The notes: generated from the sequence alone by a model not told the origin. 64,000 nucleotides of DNA from Streptomyces sp. 71268 (GCF_029392895.1 NZ_CP114200.1:3999001-4063000); one strand, 5' to 3'; shown: positions 18,022 to 27,448, numbered from the stretch's first letter. Numbers and translations are program-made.

Positions 18022-18747
18022 TCACACCCTTCGCGCCACGAACACGAACTCCTTCCCCGGGCGGTCCGGCGCGTCGCGGACGTCCTCCAGGACGTAGCCG
18101 TGTGCCGCCAGGTCGCGTTCGATCTCGGTGCGGTCGCGGAAGCGGAGGGTGGAGTCCGAGGTGAGTACCTGGCCGTCGGACGCGAACACGTACGTCCAAC
18201 GGAAGCTGACCAGCGGCCAGTCCATCTTGGTGACCTGTACCCAGCTCTCCACGGCACCGACGTTCGCTATGCCCGTCACGCGGTGGGAGGACTCGCGGGT
18301 CCAGTCCTCCCAGGCGCGCCGGGCCGGGTCGCGGGTCTCGAAGACCAGGAGGCCGCCGGGGCGCAGGGCCGCGTAGGCGCCCCGGAGGGTGTTCCGCCAG
18401 GTCCGCGGGTCGGTCAGCTCCTGGGCGACGTTGCCCGTCATGGTGGCGAGGTCGGCGCCCAGGTCGGGGAGGTCCGTCGCGTCGCCGTGTATCCAGCGCA
18501 CCCGTTCGCCGCCCGGCTTGGAGCGGGCCACGTCGAGGGACGCCTCGGCGGGGTCGATGCCGATGACGTCGATCCCGCGCTCCGCCAGTAAGAGGGCGAA
18601 CACCCCCGTGCCGCAGCCGATGTCCAGCACGCGGCGCGCGCCGCACTCCGTGGCCAGTTCGACGTACGCGTCGAGGTCGCCGCGGTCGGGGTCGAGCAGG
18701 TCGTAGATCGAGGCGAGTCGCGGATGTTCGAAGCACTCATCAGCCAT
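18022..18747 (-). CDS. Class I SAM-dependent methyltransferase
   Basis: The 241-aa protein has motif I VLDIGCGTGVFALLLAERG at about 40-58 and an acidic loop after strand 2 (GIDPAEASLDVAR). GDATDLPDLGADLATMTGNV marks motif II, and a C-terminal beta-rich cap carries VTKMDWPLVSFRWTY. This is the common Streptomyces small-molecule methyltransferase type; the substrate is unknown. It is monocistronic and convergent with the ASCH gene 70 bp away. Confidence 0.92.
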   Translation of the reverse strand: MADECFEHPRLASIYDLLDPDRGDLDAYVELATECGARRVLDIGCGTGVFALLLAERGIDVIGIDPAEASLDVARSKPGGERVRWIHGDATDLPDLGADLATMTGNVAQELTDPRTWRNTLRGAYAALRPGGLLVFETRDPARRAWEDWTRESSHRVTGIANVGAVESWVQVTKMDWPLVSFRWTYVFASDGQVLTSDSTLRFRDRTEIERDLAAHGYVLEDVRDAPDRPGKEFVFVARRV

Positions 18748-18870
18748 GCCGCCGAAACTAGGCGGTGCGGGCCCGTGTTCCTAGTCAGTTACACCTAGCA
18801 CCGCGACGGTGCTTGCCCTGACTGGTGGCCAGTTGTCATGGGCTGGTCCGGCGCGAGGCGGGCGGCGCGC

Positions 18871-18903
18871 AGTCCCCCCGGACGAGGATCAACCGGGGGG
18901 ACT
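18871..18903. other. Orphan hairpin in the 318-bp gap 18748-19065
   Basis: AGTCCCCCCGG and CCGGGGGGACT (18871-18881, 18893-18903) form an 11-bp stem with an 11-nt loop. The gap contains no gene; apart from this hairpin and the protease terminator at 19025-19058 I see nothing in it. It could be a terminator-like structure or part of a small RNA. Confidence 0.4.
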
Positions 18904-19024
18904 GGGGTGGTGCTCACGAGCGGGGCCGCCGGTGCCCCGCGGATCAACGCTCTTCGCGGGGAGGTGGACTCGCCATAGCCAGGTGGCGGCGAGCCCGTCG
19001 CCCCACTACCCGGGGCTGGACCGC

Positions 19025-19058
19025 CCGCGGCGCGCCTCCCCTGGTAGGCGCGCCGCGG
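19025..19058 (-). terminator. Hairpin terminator of the M4 protease gene
   Basis: CCGCGGCGCGCCT (19025-19037) pairs with AGGCGCGCCGCGG (19046-19058). The 13-bp stem with an 8-nt loop lies 8 bp past the protease stop. There is no U tract, as is usual in Streptomyces. Confidence 0.7.
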
Positions 19059-19065
19059 TGGTGGG

Positions 19066-20670
19066 TCAGCCCTTGACGTCCACGGCCGTCCAGGCCGCGG
19101 CCACGGCCTTGGCCTCGGTCCCGCCCGCGCCGTAGAGGTCGGCGGCGGCCTTGAGGGTGCCAGCGCGTGCCCCGCGGTAGTCGGTGGTGGAGGTGAAGTA
19201 CGTGGTCAGCGCCTTGTACCAGATCCGCAGGGCCTTGTCCCTGCCGATGCCGGTGAGGGTGGAGCCGTCCTTGGTGGGGCTGTCGTAGCTGACGCCGTCG
19301 ATGACCTTCTTGCCGCTGCCCTCGGCGAGCAGGAAGAAGAAGTGGTTGGCGACGCCGGAGGAGTAGTGCACGTCGAGCTTGCCGACGTCGGGGGTCCAGT
19401 AGTCGGCCGACTTGCCGTCCCGGCTCGGCTTGTCCTGGTAGCGCAGCGGGGAGCCGTCGCCCCGGATGTCTATCTCCTCGCCGATCAGGTAGTCACCCGG
19501 GTCGGAGGCGTTCTTCGCGGCGTACTCGACGCCGGTGCCGAAGATGTCGGAGGTCGCCTCGTTGAGACCGCCGGACTCACCGCTGTACCTCAGCCCGGCC
19601 GTGGCGGAGGTGACGCCGTGGCTGAACTCGTGGCCCGCGACGTCCAGCGAGGTCAGCGGCTTCTTGTTGCCCTGGCCGTCGCCGTAGGTGATGGCGAACG
19701 CCTGGTCGTCCCAGAAGGCGTTGACGTAGCTGTTGCCGTAGTGGACCCGACTGTAGGCGGCCTTGCCGTCGTTCTTGATGCCGTTGCGGCCGAAGGTGGT
19801 CTTGTAGAAGTCCCAGGTGGTGGCCGCGCCGAAGGCGGCGTCCACGGCGGCGGTCTGCCGGTTGGCGGGCGTGCCGTCGCCCCAGACGTCGTCGGCGTCG
19901 GTGAACAGGGTGCCTCGGCCGCTGGTGCCGCCCTTGAGGTCGTAGGTGTTGTGGTTGCCGCGCGCGGTGTCGGTGAGCTGGTAGGTGCTGCCCGACTTGC
20001 GCGTGGTGAGCGGGACCTTGCCGCTGTACTGGCTGGTGCCGGTGCCGTTGTGGATGGCCTGGTAGCGGTGGAGCTCCAGGCCGGTGGTGGCGTCGGTGAC
20101 CACGTGCAGGCGGCTGGGGGTGCCGTCTGCCTGGACGCCGCGTACGACGGTCTCGTAGGCGAGGACGGGCTTGCCCTTCGCGGCCCAGATCACCTTGCGC
20201 GGGGTGTCGCTCTTCGCGCCGGGGGCCGTGCGGTCGGACTTGGCAACCCGCAGCGCGCGGGAGGTGGCGGCGGCCGGGGTCACCTTGGGGGTGAGGGAGT
20301 CGACCGCGATGGTGCGCTGGGTCGCCCGGGTGGAGCCGGTGACCTTGCCGTCGGCGGCGCGGTGCACCACGAGGTCGCCGCCCAGCACCGGGAGTCCGGC
20401 GTAGGTGCGCTCGTAGCGGGTGTGCGTGGTGCCGTCGCGGTCCGTGATGGTGTCCTTGACGACGAGCTGCTCCCGCTCGCCCAGGCCGAGGGCGGTGGCG
20501 GTGCGGGACGCCCCGGTGTCCTCGGCGCGGTGGGTGGTGGCGCCCGCGGTGCCGGTGGTGACGCCGGTGGCGAGGAGCGCGGCGGCGAGGGCGGCGGCGC
20601 CGCCGGAGTAGGCGAGCGTGCGGCCTCTGCGGCGGGTGGCGCGGGAGGAGGTGCGAGGGTGAGCGGACAC
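19066..20670 (-). CDS. Secreted M4-family (thermolysin-like) zinc metalloprotease precursor
   Basis: The 534-aa preproprotein has a basic N-terminus and a hydrophobic signal segment ending near AGATTHR. An FTP/PepSY-type propeptide (about 60-200) precedes the M4 catalytic domain. That domain has the zinc motif HEFSH in DVAGHEFSHGVT, the third ligand Glu in GGLNEATSDIFG and the proton-donor His in HYSSGVANHFF. It is exported by Sec and self-processed. I prefer GTG 20670: AGGAG lies 8-12 nt upstream of it, whereas ATG 20685 has no ribosome site. It is flanked downstream by a strong hairpin. Confidence 0.93.
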   Translation of the reverse strand: MSAHPRTSSRATRRRGRTLAYSGGAAALAAALLATGVTTGTAGATTHRAEDTGASRTATALGLGEREQLVVKDTITDRDGTTHTRYERTYAGLPVLGGDLVVHRAADGKVTGSTRATQRTIAVDSLTPKVTPAAATSRALRVAKSDRTAPGAKSDTPRKVIWAAKGKPVLAYETVVRGVQADGTPSRLHVVTDATTGLELHRYQAIHNGTGTSQYSGKVPLTTRKSGSTYQLTDTARGNHNTYDLKGGTSGRGTLFTDADDVWGDGTPANRQTAAVDAAFGAATTWDFYKTTFGRNGIKNDGKAAYSRVHYGNSYVNAFWDDQAFAITYGDGQGNKKPLTSLDVAGHEFSHGVTSATAGLRYSGESGGLNEATSDIFGTGVEYAAKNASDPGDYLIGEEIDIRGDGSPLRYQDKPSRDGKSADYWTPDVGKLDVHYSSGVANHFFFLLAEGSGKKVIDGVSYDSPTKDGSTLTGIGRDKALRIWYKALTTYFTSTTDYRGARAGTLKAAADLYGAGGTEAKAVAAAWTAVDVKG

Positions 20671-21218
20671 GGCTGATCTCCTCATGGCTGTGGGGAAGGC
20701 CGGGCGGCTGGGGTGCTGCCCGGCGTACGAGCGACAGGGCCTTGCCGAGGCTCGACGTTCCCGGAGCGACGCGCTCATGTCACGTCCCCAAATGACGGGA
20801 CTGTCCGGTGTAGGGCGATAGGCGGGGCCGTTGTTCACACGACGCACAAGGTCCGTTCACGGGCGGACAAGAGCGGTCATGTGGGCGCCAAGTCCCGGCA
20901 ACACGACCGCGACACACCCGACACGTGCCCCGTGGGCGCGGAGCGGGTAATACGGCATGGGGCCCCCCGAACGGCGCTACGCGGACGGCGTCGCACCGCG
21001 AGGCACCGATCCGGCCGCCGCGGCCGCGCTCGACTACGGCCTGTCCCAACGCGACCATCTACCTGGCCGGACTCCACATCGCGGGCATCTTCCTCTCCTC
21101 CGCCGGTGATCCGCACGAAACTGCCCAGGCGTTGGCAGGGCGCTCCGCTCAACACCGTTCGTAAGACGCCGTGTCGGGGTCGTTCCCGCGCGCCCGCCGG
21201 GTGGTGTCTCGTGGTGTC
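20671..21218. other. Intergenic, no gene seen; GTTCAC direct repeats
   Basis: 548 bp between the protease start and the cupin stop. GTTCAC occurs at 20833 and 20855, exactly 22 bp apart (two 11-bp PHO-box periods), reading on the plus strand. Around 21048-21160 a short plus-strand frame has a hydrophobic LAGLHIAGIFLSS stretch that could be the relic of a membrane protein; it is too short and uncharacterised to call a gene. Confidence 0.4.
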
Positions 21219-21755
21219 TCAGACCCGGTCCAGCTCGGCGCGCCAGACGGGGCTGTCGACGTAGTGGTTGTCGAAACGCTCCGCGGACTCGGCGATCTCC
21301 TTCGGGTCGGCCTCGCCCCGCATGACCCGGCCGAGCAGGCGCAGGTAGTCGAAGCGGGGCAGACCCGGGGTGAACACGAACAGGACGTCGGCCTCGGCGC
21401 CGGGGGCCGCGGCGAAGGCGTGCGGGGTGTGGGGCGGCACGGCCAGGAAGTCGCCCTGGTTCAGGGTGGTGACCTCCTCGCCCACCAGCACCCGCAGCGA
21501 GCCGCCGAGCACGAAGAACAGTTCCGTCGCCCTCGTGTGGAAGTGGGCCGGCGCCCCGGCGGCTCCCTTGGCGAAGCTGGAGCGGTAGCTGGTGAATCCG
21601 CAGGGGGTGGCGTTCGACTCACCGAGCAACGTCATGACGCTGCTCGGGTCGGCGCACGTCTCGGCGTCCGCGTGACGGGTCAGCACCGCCGGCGGCGCTG
21701 AAGAGGCGGTGGTGCTGGTGTTGGTCGTGGGCTCGGTGGTCTTCGTCGTCGTCAT
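21219..21755 (-). CDS. Cupin-domain protein
   Basis: The 178-aa protein has a Thr-rich disordered N-terminus (1-20). A conserved beta-barrel cupin core (about 50-135) carries motif 1 PAHFHTRATELFFVLGG (metal ligands HxH and E) and motif 2 GDFLAVPPHTPHAF. The C-terminal extension includes GLPRFDYLRLLGRV. It is a metal-binding small-molecule enzyme or sensor of unknown substrate. Start ATG 21755. It is followed downstream by the 548-bp gap. Confidence 0.88.
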   Translation of the reverse strand: MTTTKTTEPTTNTSTTASSAPPAVLTRHADAETCADPSSVMTLLGESNATPCGFTSYRSSFAKGAAGAPAHFHTRATELFFVLGGSLRVLVGEEVTTLNQGDFLAVPPHTPHAFAAAPGAEADVLFVFTPGLPRFDYLRLLGRVMRGEADPKEIAESAERFDNHYVDSPVWRAELDRV

Positions 21756-21931
21756 GTGGATGACCCTACGAAGGGAATGACCCGGCCGTGTGGGTCATTT
21801 CCGCACGGTTGTCGTGGGTCAAGTTCGGGTCGAGGCTGGCATCGCTTCGTACGCTCCGCGCCGCGTGCGGCCGTACGCCACCCCTCCCCGTACGCCGCGC
21901 CCTCCCGTACAGGATGCGTCCGCGACCCGGG

Positions 21932-22645
21932 TCACCACGTGCACGGGGCGCGCAAGTCCTGGACATTGTCGGCCAGTTCGAGGGGGCGGGTGGGCCAGCC
22001 GGTGGTGTGCCAGTGGGTGATGCGCCAGGAGAGGCGGCGCGGCCAGAGGGGCGTGGTGGGCAACTGGGCGACGGGCACCCAGGTCAGTTCGCCGCCTTCG
22101 ATGTCGAGGTCCTCCGGGGCGCCGACGCGGCCCTCGGCGGTGACGCGGAAGTAGTGGCCGAACCGGCGCCGCCGCCAGACGCGGGCGACCTCGTGGGTGG
22201 GGGTGACCGTCAGGCCGGTCTCCTCACGCAGTTCGCGGACGACCGCGTCCTGGGGCGTCTCGCCGGGCTCGACGCCCCCGCCGGGGATCTCGTACCACTC
22301 CCCGTCGTCCCCCCGGAAGCGGATGAGCAGCAGGTGCGCGTCCCGGATGACGAGGGCGGCGGCGCGTATCCGTTCCGGTGTCACCGCGGCCGGGTCGGTC
22401 CAGGGCGCCGCGCCCCATGTGCGGCGGCCGGTGACCCAGGACCGCAGCACGTTCTCGCTCGTGCCGACGGGGCGGATGGACGCGAGCAGCGCCTCGGCCC
22501 GTGGCAGCGTGTGGCGCTCGGCGGCGGGCACGGTCTGCCCGACGCGGGGCAGCGAGTAGACGTCCGGCTCGCCGGGCGTGCGCGTCACCACGAGGCCGGA
22601 CGCGGTGAACCGCACGCGCGCCGCCAGGGGTTGGTCACTGATCAT
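21932..22645 (-). CDS. Nudix hydrolase
   Basis: The 237-aa protein has an N-terminal domain (about 1-85) of unknown type with repeated basic/Pro residues. A C-terminal Nudix domain (about 90-215) has a textbook box: GGGVEPGETPQDAVVREL followed by REETGL. The N-terminal region may position a larger substrate or act in regulation. ATG 22645 is the first in frame; the ribosome site is weak. It is monocistronic, with the PhoX gene on the same strand upstream after a 420-bp gap. Confidence 0.92.
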   Translation of the reverse strand: MISDQPLAARVRFTASGLVVTRTPGEPDVYSLPRVGQTVPAAERHTLPRAEALLASIRPVGTSENVLRSWVTGRRTWGAAPWTDPAAVTPERIRAAALVIRDAHLLLIRFRGDDGEWYEIPGGGVEPGETPQDAVVRELREETGLTVTPTHEVARVWRRRRFGHYFRVTAEGRVGAPEDLDIEGGELTWVPVAQLPTTPLWPRRLSWRITHWHTTGWPTRPLELADNVQDLRAPCTW

Positions 22646-23065
22646 CCGATCAGGCTAGCCGGGCGGATCGGCACGCCGCCGGGCTTCGGTACGGGCCGGG
22701 CTTCGGTACGCCACAGGCCGGCCGTTGGTACGCCTCCTACGGCCGGCGGCACACCTCGTACGCCTCCTACGCCCCATGCGCCCCGTACGGCCGCCGGTTC
22801 GGCACGGTCGTCGCGCGTCGCGCGGCCCCCTCCGCCGCACGTCGCGGGCGACAACCAGCCGACCCGGCCCTCCGTGTCCGTCCCCGGAGGCCGCCCGGAC
22901 GGCGCGCTCCCCCGTGGGGCGCCGGCAGGGCGGCCTCGGATGGGATCGCCCGGCGTGGTGGTGCCCCACGCGCCGCCCCGCCGGGCGCTCCCCGCTCCTG
23001 GCCTCGCACCCCGCGAGGCCAGGAGCCGTACCGGGGGCGCGGTCAGGTGCCGCGCCCGGTGGGCG
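22646..23065. other. Intergenic with short direct repeats and the PhoX terminator
   Basis: 420 bp without a gene. GGGCTTCGGTACG occurs at 22681 and 22698, and TACGCCTCCTACG at 22729 and 22759. A strong hairpin for the PhoX gene lies at 22994-23026. Nothing else is recognised. Confidence 0.5.
22994..23026 (-). terminator. Hairpin terminator of the PhoX gene
   Basis: GCTCCTGGCCTCGC (22994-23007) and GCGAGGCCAGGAGC (23013-23026) form a perfect 14-bp stem with loop ACCCC, about 40 bp past the PhoX stop. Confidence 0.75.
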
Positions 23066-25147
23066 TTACGCGCCGATGTCGCCGCCGTCGCGCCGCCAGA
23101 CGCTGACGATCGAGGGGCGCACGAGCTTGCCCGGTCCGTCGGGCCAGGCCGACTTGGGCTTCTCGACGCTCGCGCCGTCGATCTCGCCCGGGTGCTGGAC
23201 GGCGACCAGGACGCGCTGGTCCTGGACGATCGGGCCGCAGGTCTCGGCGCCGTTCGGGACGGTCAGGAACTGCTTGACCTCACCGCGCCGGTCGCCCGCC
23301 GTCGCCACGCCGAACAGGCCGTCGTGGTTGCCGAGCGCGTTGCCGTCGGTGGAGATCCACAGGTTGCCGTGCGCGTCGAAGGTGATGTTGTCCGGGCAGG
23401 AGATCGGGCTGACCTGGTCCTTCGGGAACCCGGCGAAGTACGTGCTGGGGTCGCTCGGGTCGCCGCAGACCAGGAACAGGCGCCAGTTGAACCGGTCGGA
23501 GGCCGGGTCGTCCCAGTGCTCGGCCAGCTCCAGGATCTGGCCGTGCTTGTTGCCGTTGCGCGGGTTGGCCTCGTCGGCGGGGGCCTTGCCGGCCTTGCCA
23601 CGGTCCTTGTTGTTGGTCAGCGCGACGTACACGCGGCCGGTGCGCGGGCTGGGCTCGACGTCCTCGGGGCGGTCCATCTTGGTGGCGCCCACCTTGTCGG
23701 CGGCGAACCGGGTGAAGACGTAGACCTCTTCGGCCGTCATGCCCTCGACGTGCGACGTCGTGCCGGTGGCCAGCGGAATCCACTCGCCGGAGCCGTCGAA
23801 CTCGCCGTCGGCGGGCAGCTTGCCGGAGCCGTCGATCTCGCCGGCCGGGCTGTCGCCGGTGAACTTGGCGACGTACAGCGTGCCCTCGTCGAGGAGCGTG
23901 CGGTTGTGCGCGCGGGCGTACCGGCTGTTGCCGTGCATCATCCGCTTGGAGGAGACGAACTTGTAGAAGTAGTCGAACCGCTCGTCGTCGCCCATGTACA
24001 ACACCGGGCGGCCGTCGTCGGTCAGGCGCGGCTCGGCGGCCTCGTGCTTGAAGCGGCCGAGCGCGGTGAGCTTGCGCGGCGTGGAGTGCGGGTCGAACGG
24101 GTCGATCTCGATGACCCAGCCGAAGCGGTTGGGCTCGTTCGGCTCCTGGAGGGTGTCGAAGCGCTTGTCGAAACGCTCCCACTTGCGCTCGCTGGCCTCG
24201 CCGCCGATCCCGTACCGGGCGTAGCGCGCCTTGGTGTCGGCGTCGGTGACCTTGCCACCGTTGGCGAAGTACTGGTTGAAGTTCTCCTCGCCGGAGAGCA
24301 CGGTGCCCCACGGCGTGATGCCGCCGCCGCAGTTGTTGAGCGTGCCGAGGATGCGCTTGCCGCGCGGGTCGGCGGAGGTCCGCAGGTACTTGCTGCCCGC
24401 GGCCGGGCCGGTGACCTCGAACGGGGTCGAGCCGGTGACGCGGCGGTTGAGGTGGTGGCGGCGGAGCGCGGTCAGCTTGCCGGAGCGGCGGTCCTCGGCG
24501 GCGACCACGACGGACAGGCCGTGCGCGGCGATGGCGATCTCGACCTGCTCGCGGGTCGGGTTGTCCGCGTCGTACCCGGCGAACATCAACACCTCGTCGG
24601 TGTACTCGTGGTTGACCACGAGGAGCTGCCGGTGGCGCTCGTGCGGCACGTCGAGCACGGCCATGTAGTCGTTGTTGTAACCGAACTGCTTGGCCTGCGC
24701 CTTGGCGCTCTGGTTGTTCGGGTCGAAGTCGCGGCCGCCGGGCAGGATGGGCTCGCCCCAGCGGATGACGATGTTCTGCTCGTAGCCACGCGGGATGACG
24801 ACCGCGTCCTTGGTGTTCGGCGCGACCGGCTCGAAGCGCAGGCCACGGGCGCCGCGGCTCTTGCCGTGGCCCTTGCCGCCGTGCGCGGCGACGGCCGGCG
24901 TGGCGGCGGACGCCTGCGGCGCCTGGCCGAGACCGACGGCGGCACCGGCCGCGGCGGTCACGGTGACGACGGCGCTGGCGCGCAGCAGGTTGCGGCGCGA
25001 GAGCGCGCTCGCGATGACGTCACCGACGTACGCGTTGGCGCTGGTGTTGGGCACCTCGTGGAAGCAGGCGTCACCACAGCGGTAGCGGCAGGTCAGTGCG
25101 GAACGGGCACCCGGGTGCGAGCTGATCAGTGGCAGGAGCTTGCGCAC
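23066..25147 (-). CDS. Tat-exported PhoX-family (DUF839) alkaline phosphatase
   Basis: The 693-aa protein has a Tat signal SRRNLLRASAVVTVTAAAGA (twin Arg at about 53-54). A long beta-propeller PhoX domain follows, with GYEQNIVIRWGEPI, LVVNHEYTDEVLMF, GTLNNCGGGITPWGTVLSGE, WVIEIDPFDP and CPDNITFDAHGNLWISTDG. PhoX enzymes are Ca/Fe phosphomonoesterases secreted under phosphate starvation. I choose GTG 25147 (AAGGAA upstream, spacing 7) rather than ATG 25444, because the shorter form has normal Tat geometry. A PHO-box-like repeat lies 97-125 bp upstream. Confidence 0.93.
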   Translation of the reverse strand: MRKLLPLISSHPGARSALTCRYRCGDACFHEVPNTSANAYVGDVIASALSRRNLLRASAVVTVTAAAGAAVGLGQAPQASAATPAVAAHGGKGHGKSRGARGLRFEPVAPNTKDAVVIPRGYEQNIVIRWGEPILPGGRDFDPNNQSAKAQAKQFGYNNDYMAVLDVPHERHRQLLVVNHEYTDEVLMFAGYDADNPTREQVEIAIAAHGLSVVVAAEDRRSGKLTALRRHHLNRRVTGSTPFEVTGPAAGSKYLRTSADPRGKRILGTLNNCGGGITPWGTVLSGEENFNQYFANGGKVTDADTKARYARYGIGGEASERKWERFDKRFDTLQEPNEPNRFGWVIEIDPFDPHSTPRKLTALGRFKHEAAEPRLTDDGRPVLYMGDDERFDYFYKFVSSKRMMHGNSRYARAHNRTLLDEGTLYVAKFTGDSPAGEIDGSGKLPADGEFDGSGEWIPLATGTTSHVEGMTAEEVYVFTRFAADKVGATKMDRPEDVEPSPRTGRVYVALTNNKDRGKAGKAPADEANPRNGNKHGQILELAEHWDDPASDRFNWRLFLVCGDPSDPSTYFAGFPKDQVSPISCPDNITFDAHGNLWISTDGNALGNHDGLFGVATAGDRRGEVKQFLTVPNGAETCGPIVQDQRVLVAVQHPGEIDGASVEKPKSAWPDGPGKLVRPSIVSVWRRDGGDIGA

Positions 25148-25243
25148 GTCAATTCCTTCGTCTTCGATCCAGCGGCGCAGGCCCGCGCCGACACGGTGTC
25201 GGAATCCATCCGCCGCGAAGCTATGGGGACGGTGTCGCCAAAC

Positions 25244-25272
25244 GGCGAAGTGAGGGTTAATCAGCGGTGAAC
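25244..25272 (-). promoter_or_regulatory. PHO box (PhoP operator) upstream of PhoX
   Basis: On the minus strand GTTCACCGCTG, ATTAACCCTCA and CTTCGCC follow one another in 11-bp register. They match the Streptomyces PhoP direct-repeat unit GTTCACC-N4 in decreasing quality. Its place upstream of a phosphatase gene supports phosphate control. The 426-bp gap 25148-25573 holds no gene otherwise. Confidence 0.7.
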
Positions 25273-25573
25273 GACGACGGTCAGTCGTCACTGACGGTGA
25301 GGTTTGGGCCGGAGCACTCCGATATCCGGACGCCACGCCCCGCCGGTTATGCCCGAGTTGACGCCCGCCGCCTGCCCCGCGCCGCCCTCGCGTACCGGAC
25401 CACCCGCACCCGGGCCCGCGGGCTCGCTCCGGCCGGCGCCCCAAGGCCCGTTAGCCTTACGTGTCCGGCCAGGCCAGGCCCGTTCGGCTGCCCGCCGGTA
25501 TACACCGGCGTTTACCGGCACCTACCGGCCATGACGGACGCGCATCGCACTCGACAGGTGAGGGGTTTCATCC

Positions 25574-27376
25574 ATGGGCATACGGGACCTGCTGCGCAAA
25601 GTTTTTGGCCGCTCACGGACGGCGACCGACGAGAGCGAGGCCCCCGGGTCGTCGGCCGAGCCCACGCCGGAGTCGACAAAGGCGTCGGCCACCGATCCGG
25701 CCACCCCCTCCTCCGCTACCGAGCCCGAGCACGCCACGGGGTCCGCGTCGGGCCCCACCGTCATCCGCGTCGCCCCGCGCGAGCCGCTCCCGGGCGACGA
25801 GGGCGGCAAGGAGCCGGCCCCGGACCCGGTCCCGACCGAGCCGGAGACCGCCGGGGTGCGGAGCGAGGCCGAGGTCGACGTCGAGACCGAGGCGGACGTC
25901 GAGGCCCGCGCCACGACCCTCACCGAGCCGGTGGCCAAGCCCACGGACGAGCCGGCGGCAGTCGACACCACCGCCACGTCGGCGGACGAGGCCGGGACGG
26001 AGACCCCCGAGGCCAAGACCGGGGCCAAGACCGAGGCAGAGGTCAAGACCGAGGCCGAGGCCGAGGCCGAGGCCGAGGCCGAGGCCGTCACCGCCTCCCC
26101 GGCGACCGAGACCGAGACCGTCACACCTGAGCCCGAGACCAAGCCCGAGCCCGCCACGGCCGAGCCCGAGGCCGTCACGCCCGTGAGCGAGCCCGATCCC
26201 GAGCCCGTACGGGATGCCGCGCCCGAGGCCACGGACGCGGCGGATGCCGAGCCGAAGCCAGAGCCGGAGCCGGCGGCGGACCCCATACCGGAAGCGGCGC
26301 CGGAAGCCGGACAGGACGCCGCACCGGTCGACGAGCCCGTCGCCGTGATCGAGGACGCGCCCAAGCCCGTCGCCGTGGCCGAGACCGGGCCCGAGCTGGC
26401 GGCCGACGCGGAGCCTGTCGCGGAGCCCGTGAGAGAGCCTGTCGCCGAGTCCGAGGCGGAGTCGGACCCCGCGCCGGCCGCCGAGCAGACGCCTGAGCCA
26501 GCCCCCGAGCCGGCGGCGGCAGCGGCCCCGCAGGCGGAGGCCAAGGCGCAGGCCGAGCCGGAAGCCGACGCCGAGACCGAGCCGGAGGCCGACGCCGAAA
26601 CCGGGTCGGAGCCCGCGGCCCCGGCGGCAGCGGATGCCGGCGCCGGCACCAACCCCGGTGCCGCGCTCTCCCTCGCCAAGGTGGAGGAGGCCGCTCCGGG
26701 CCTGGTCAGCCTGTACAAGGCCGCGTCCGCCGTGGTCGAGAAGCACGGACTGGGCGGGCAGCGGGCCGCCGTGTACCTGGTCCTGGACCGGTCGGGTTCC
26801 ATGCGCCGCTACTACAAGGACGGCACCGTCCAGCACCTGGCCGAGCAGGCGCTCGGCCTGTCCGCGCACTTCGACGACGACGGTGTGGTGCCCGTGGTGT
26901 TCTTCTCCACCGACGTGGACGGCACCGCCGATCTGGATCTCGCCAACTACTCGGGCCGCATCGAGGAGTTGCACGGCTCGCTCGGACACATGGGGCGTAC
27001 GAACTACCACTGGGCCATCAACGCCGTGGTCGAGCACTACGAGAAGTCGGGGTCGACCGACCCCGCGTTCGTGATCTTCCAGACGGACGGCGCGCCGACC
27101 AGCAAGCCGGCGGCCGAGCGGGCGCTGTGCGAGGCGGCCCGGTTGCCGATCTTCTGGCAGTTCGTCGGCTTCGGCGACCCGCAGGCCAAGGGCTTCGACT
27201 TCCTGCGCAAGCTGGACGACCTGGCCGTGCCCGAGCGGCGCCAGGTCGACAACGCGGGCTTCTTCCACGCGGGCCTCGAACCGCGCGAGCTGTCCGACGC
27301 CGAGCTGTACGGACAGCTGATGGTGGAGTTCCCGGAGTGGCTGATCGAGGCCAGGGAGGCGGGCGTACTCCGCTGA
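25574..27376 (+). CDS. VWA-domain protein with long acidic Ala/Glu/Pro-rich N-terminal region
   Basis: The 600-aa protein has a short basic start ([15 protein letters not shown]) and a 340-residue low-complexity stretch of E, P, A, D and T (about 17-360). A C-terminal VWA domain (about 370-595) follows, of the TerF/tellurite-type family. The metal-ion (MIDAS) set is present: LDRSGSM (D-x-S-x-S), the Thr in GRTNYHW and Asp in [11 protein letters not shown] domains mediate metal-dependent protein binding. The acidic tail contains six tandem GAGGCC units (26051-26086). The start is ATG 25574; a 31-bp hairpin lies after the stop. Confidence 0.9.
   Translation: MGIRDLLRKVFGRSRTATDESEAPGSSAEPTPESTKASATDPATPSSATEPEHATGSASGPTVIRVAPREPLPGDEGGKEPAPDPVPTEPETAGVRSEAEVDVETEADVEARATTLTEPVAKPTDEPAAVDTTATSADEAGTETPEAKTGAKTEAEVKTEAEAEAEAEAEAVTASPATETETVTPEPETKPEPATAEPEAVTPVSEPDPEPVRDAAPEATDAADAEPKPEPEPAADPIPEAAPEAGQDAAPVDEPVAVIEDAPKPVAVAETGPELAADAEPVAEPVREPVAESEAESDPAPAAEQTPEPAPEPAAAAAPQAEAKAQAEPEADAETEPEADAETGSEPAAPAAADAGAGTNPGAALSLAKVEEAAPGLVSLYKAASAVVEKHGLGGQRAAVYLVLDRSGSMRRYYKDGTVQHLAEQALGLSAHFDDDGVVPVVFFSTDVDGTADLDLANYSGRIEELHGSLGHMGRTNYHWAINAVVEHYEKSGSTDPAFVIFQTDGAPTSKPAAERALCEAARLPIFWQFVGFGDPQAKGFDFLRKLDDLAVPERRQVDNAGFFHAGLEPRELSDAELYGQLMVEFPEWLIEAREAGVLR
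26051..26086. repeat. GAGGCC hexamer repeat, six units, in the VWA gene
   Basis: Six uninterrupted GAGGCC units encode (Glu-Ala)6 inside the acidic region. The surrounding 900 bp is a looser mixture of GAGCCC, GCCGAG and related triplets; such tracts can change length by slippage in steps that keep the frame. Confidence 0.9.
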
Positions 27377-27417
27377 CCCCGGCCGCCCGGACCCCGGGCC
27401 GCCCCCGACCCACCCGG

Positions 27418-27448
27418 ACGGCCCCGCGCACGCCCAGCGCGGGGCCGT
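27418..27448 (+). terminator. Hairpin terminator between the VWA gene and metG
   Basis: ACGGCCCCGCG (27418-27428) and CGCGGGGCCGT (27438-27448) form an 11-bp stem with a 9-nt loop, 42 bp after the VWA stop and 55 bp before metG. Confidence 0.7.

Noticed and set aside
18809..19135. Possible 108-residue plus-strand gene upstream of the protease terminator
   Set aside because: It covers a hairpin and the terminator and runs antisense into the protease gene; no domain.
20925..21164. Short plus-strand frame with a hydrophobic cytochrome-b-like stretch (LAGLHIAGIFLSS)
   Set aside because: Too short and without conserved haem residues; at most a relic, so mentioned only in the gap description.
21788..25270. 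A plus-strand open frame of about 1,160 codons antisense to the Nudix and PhoX genes
   Set aside because: Composition artefact: the PhoX frame on the other strand has a Tat signal, full domain and normal codon bias.
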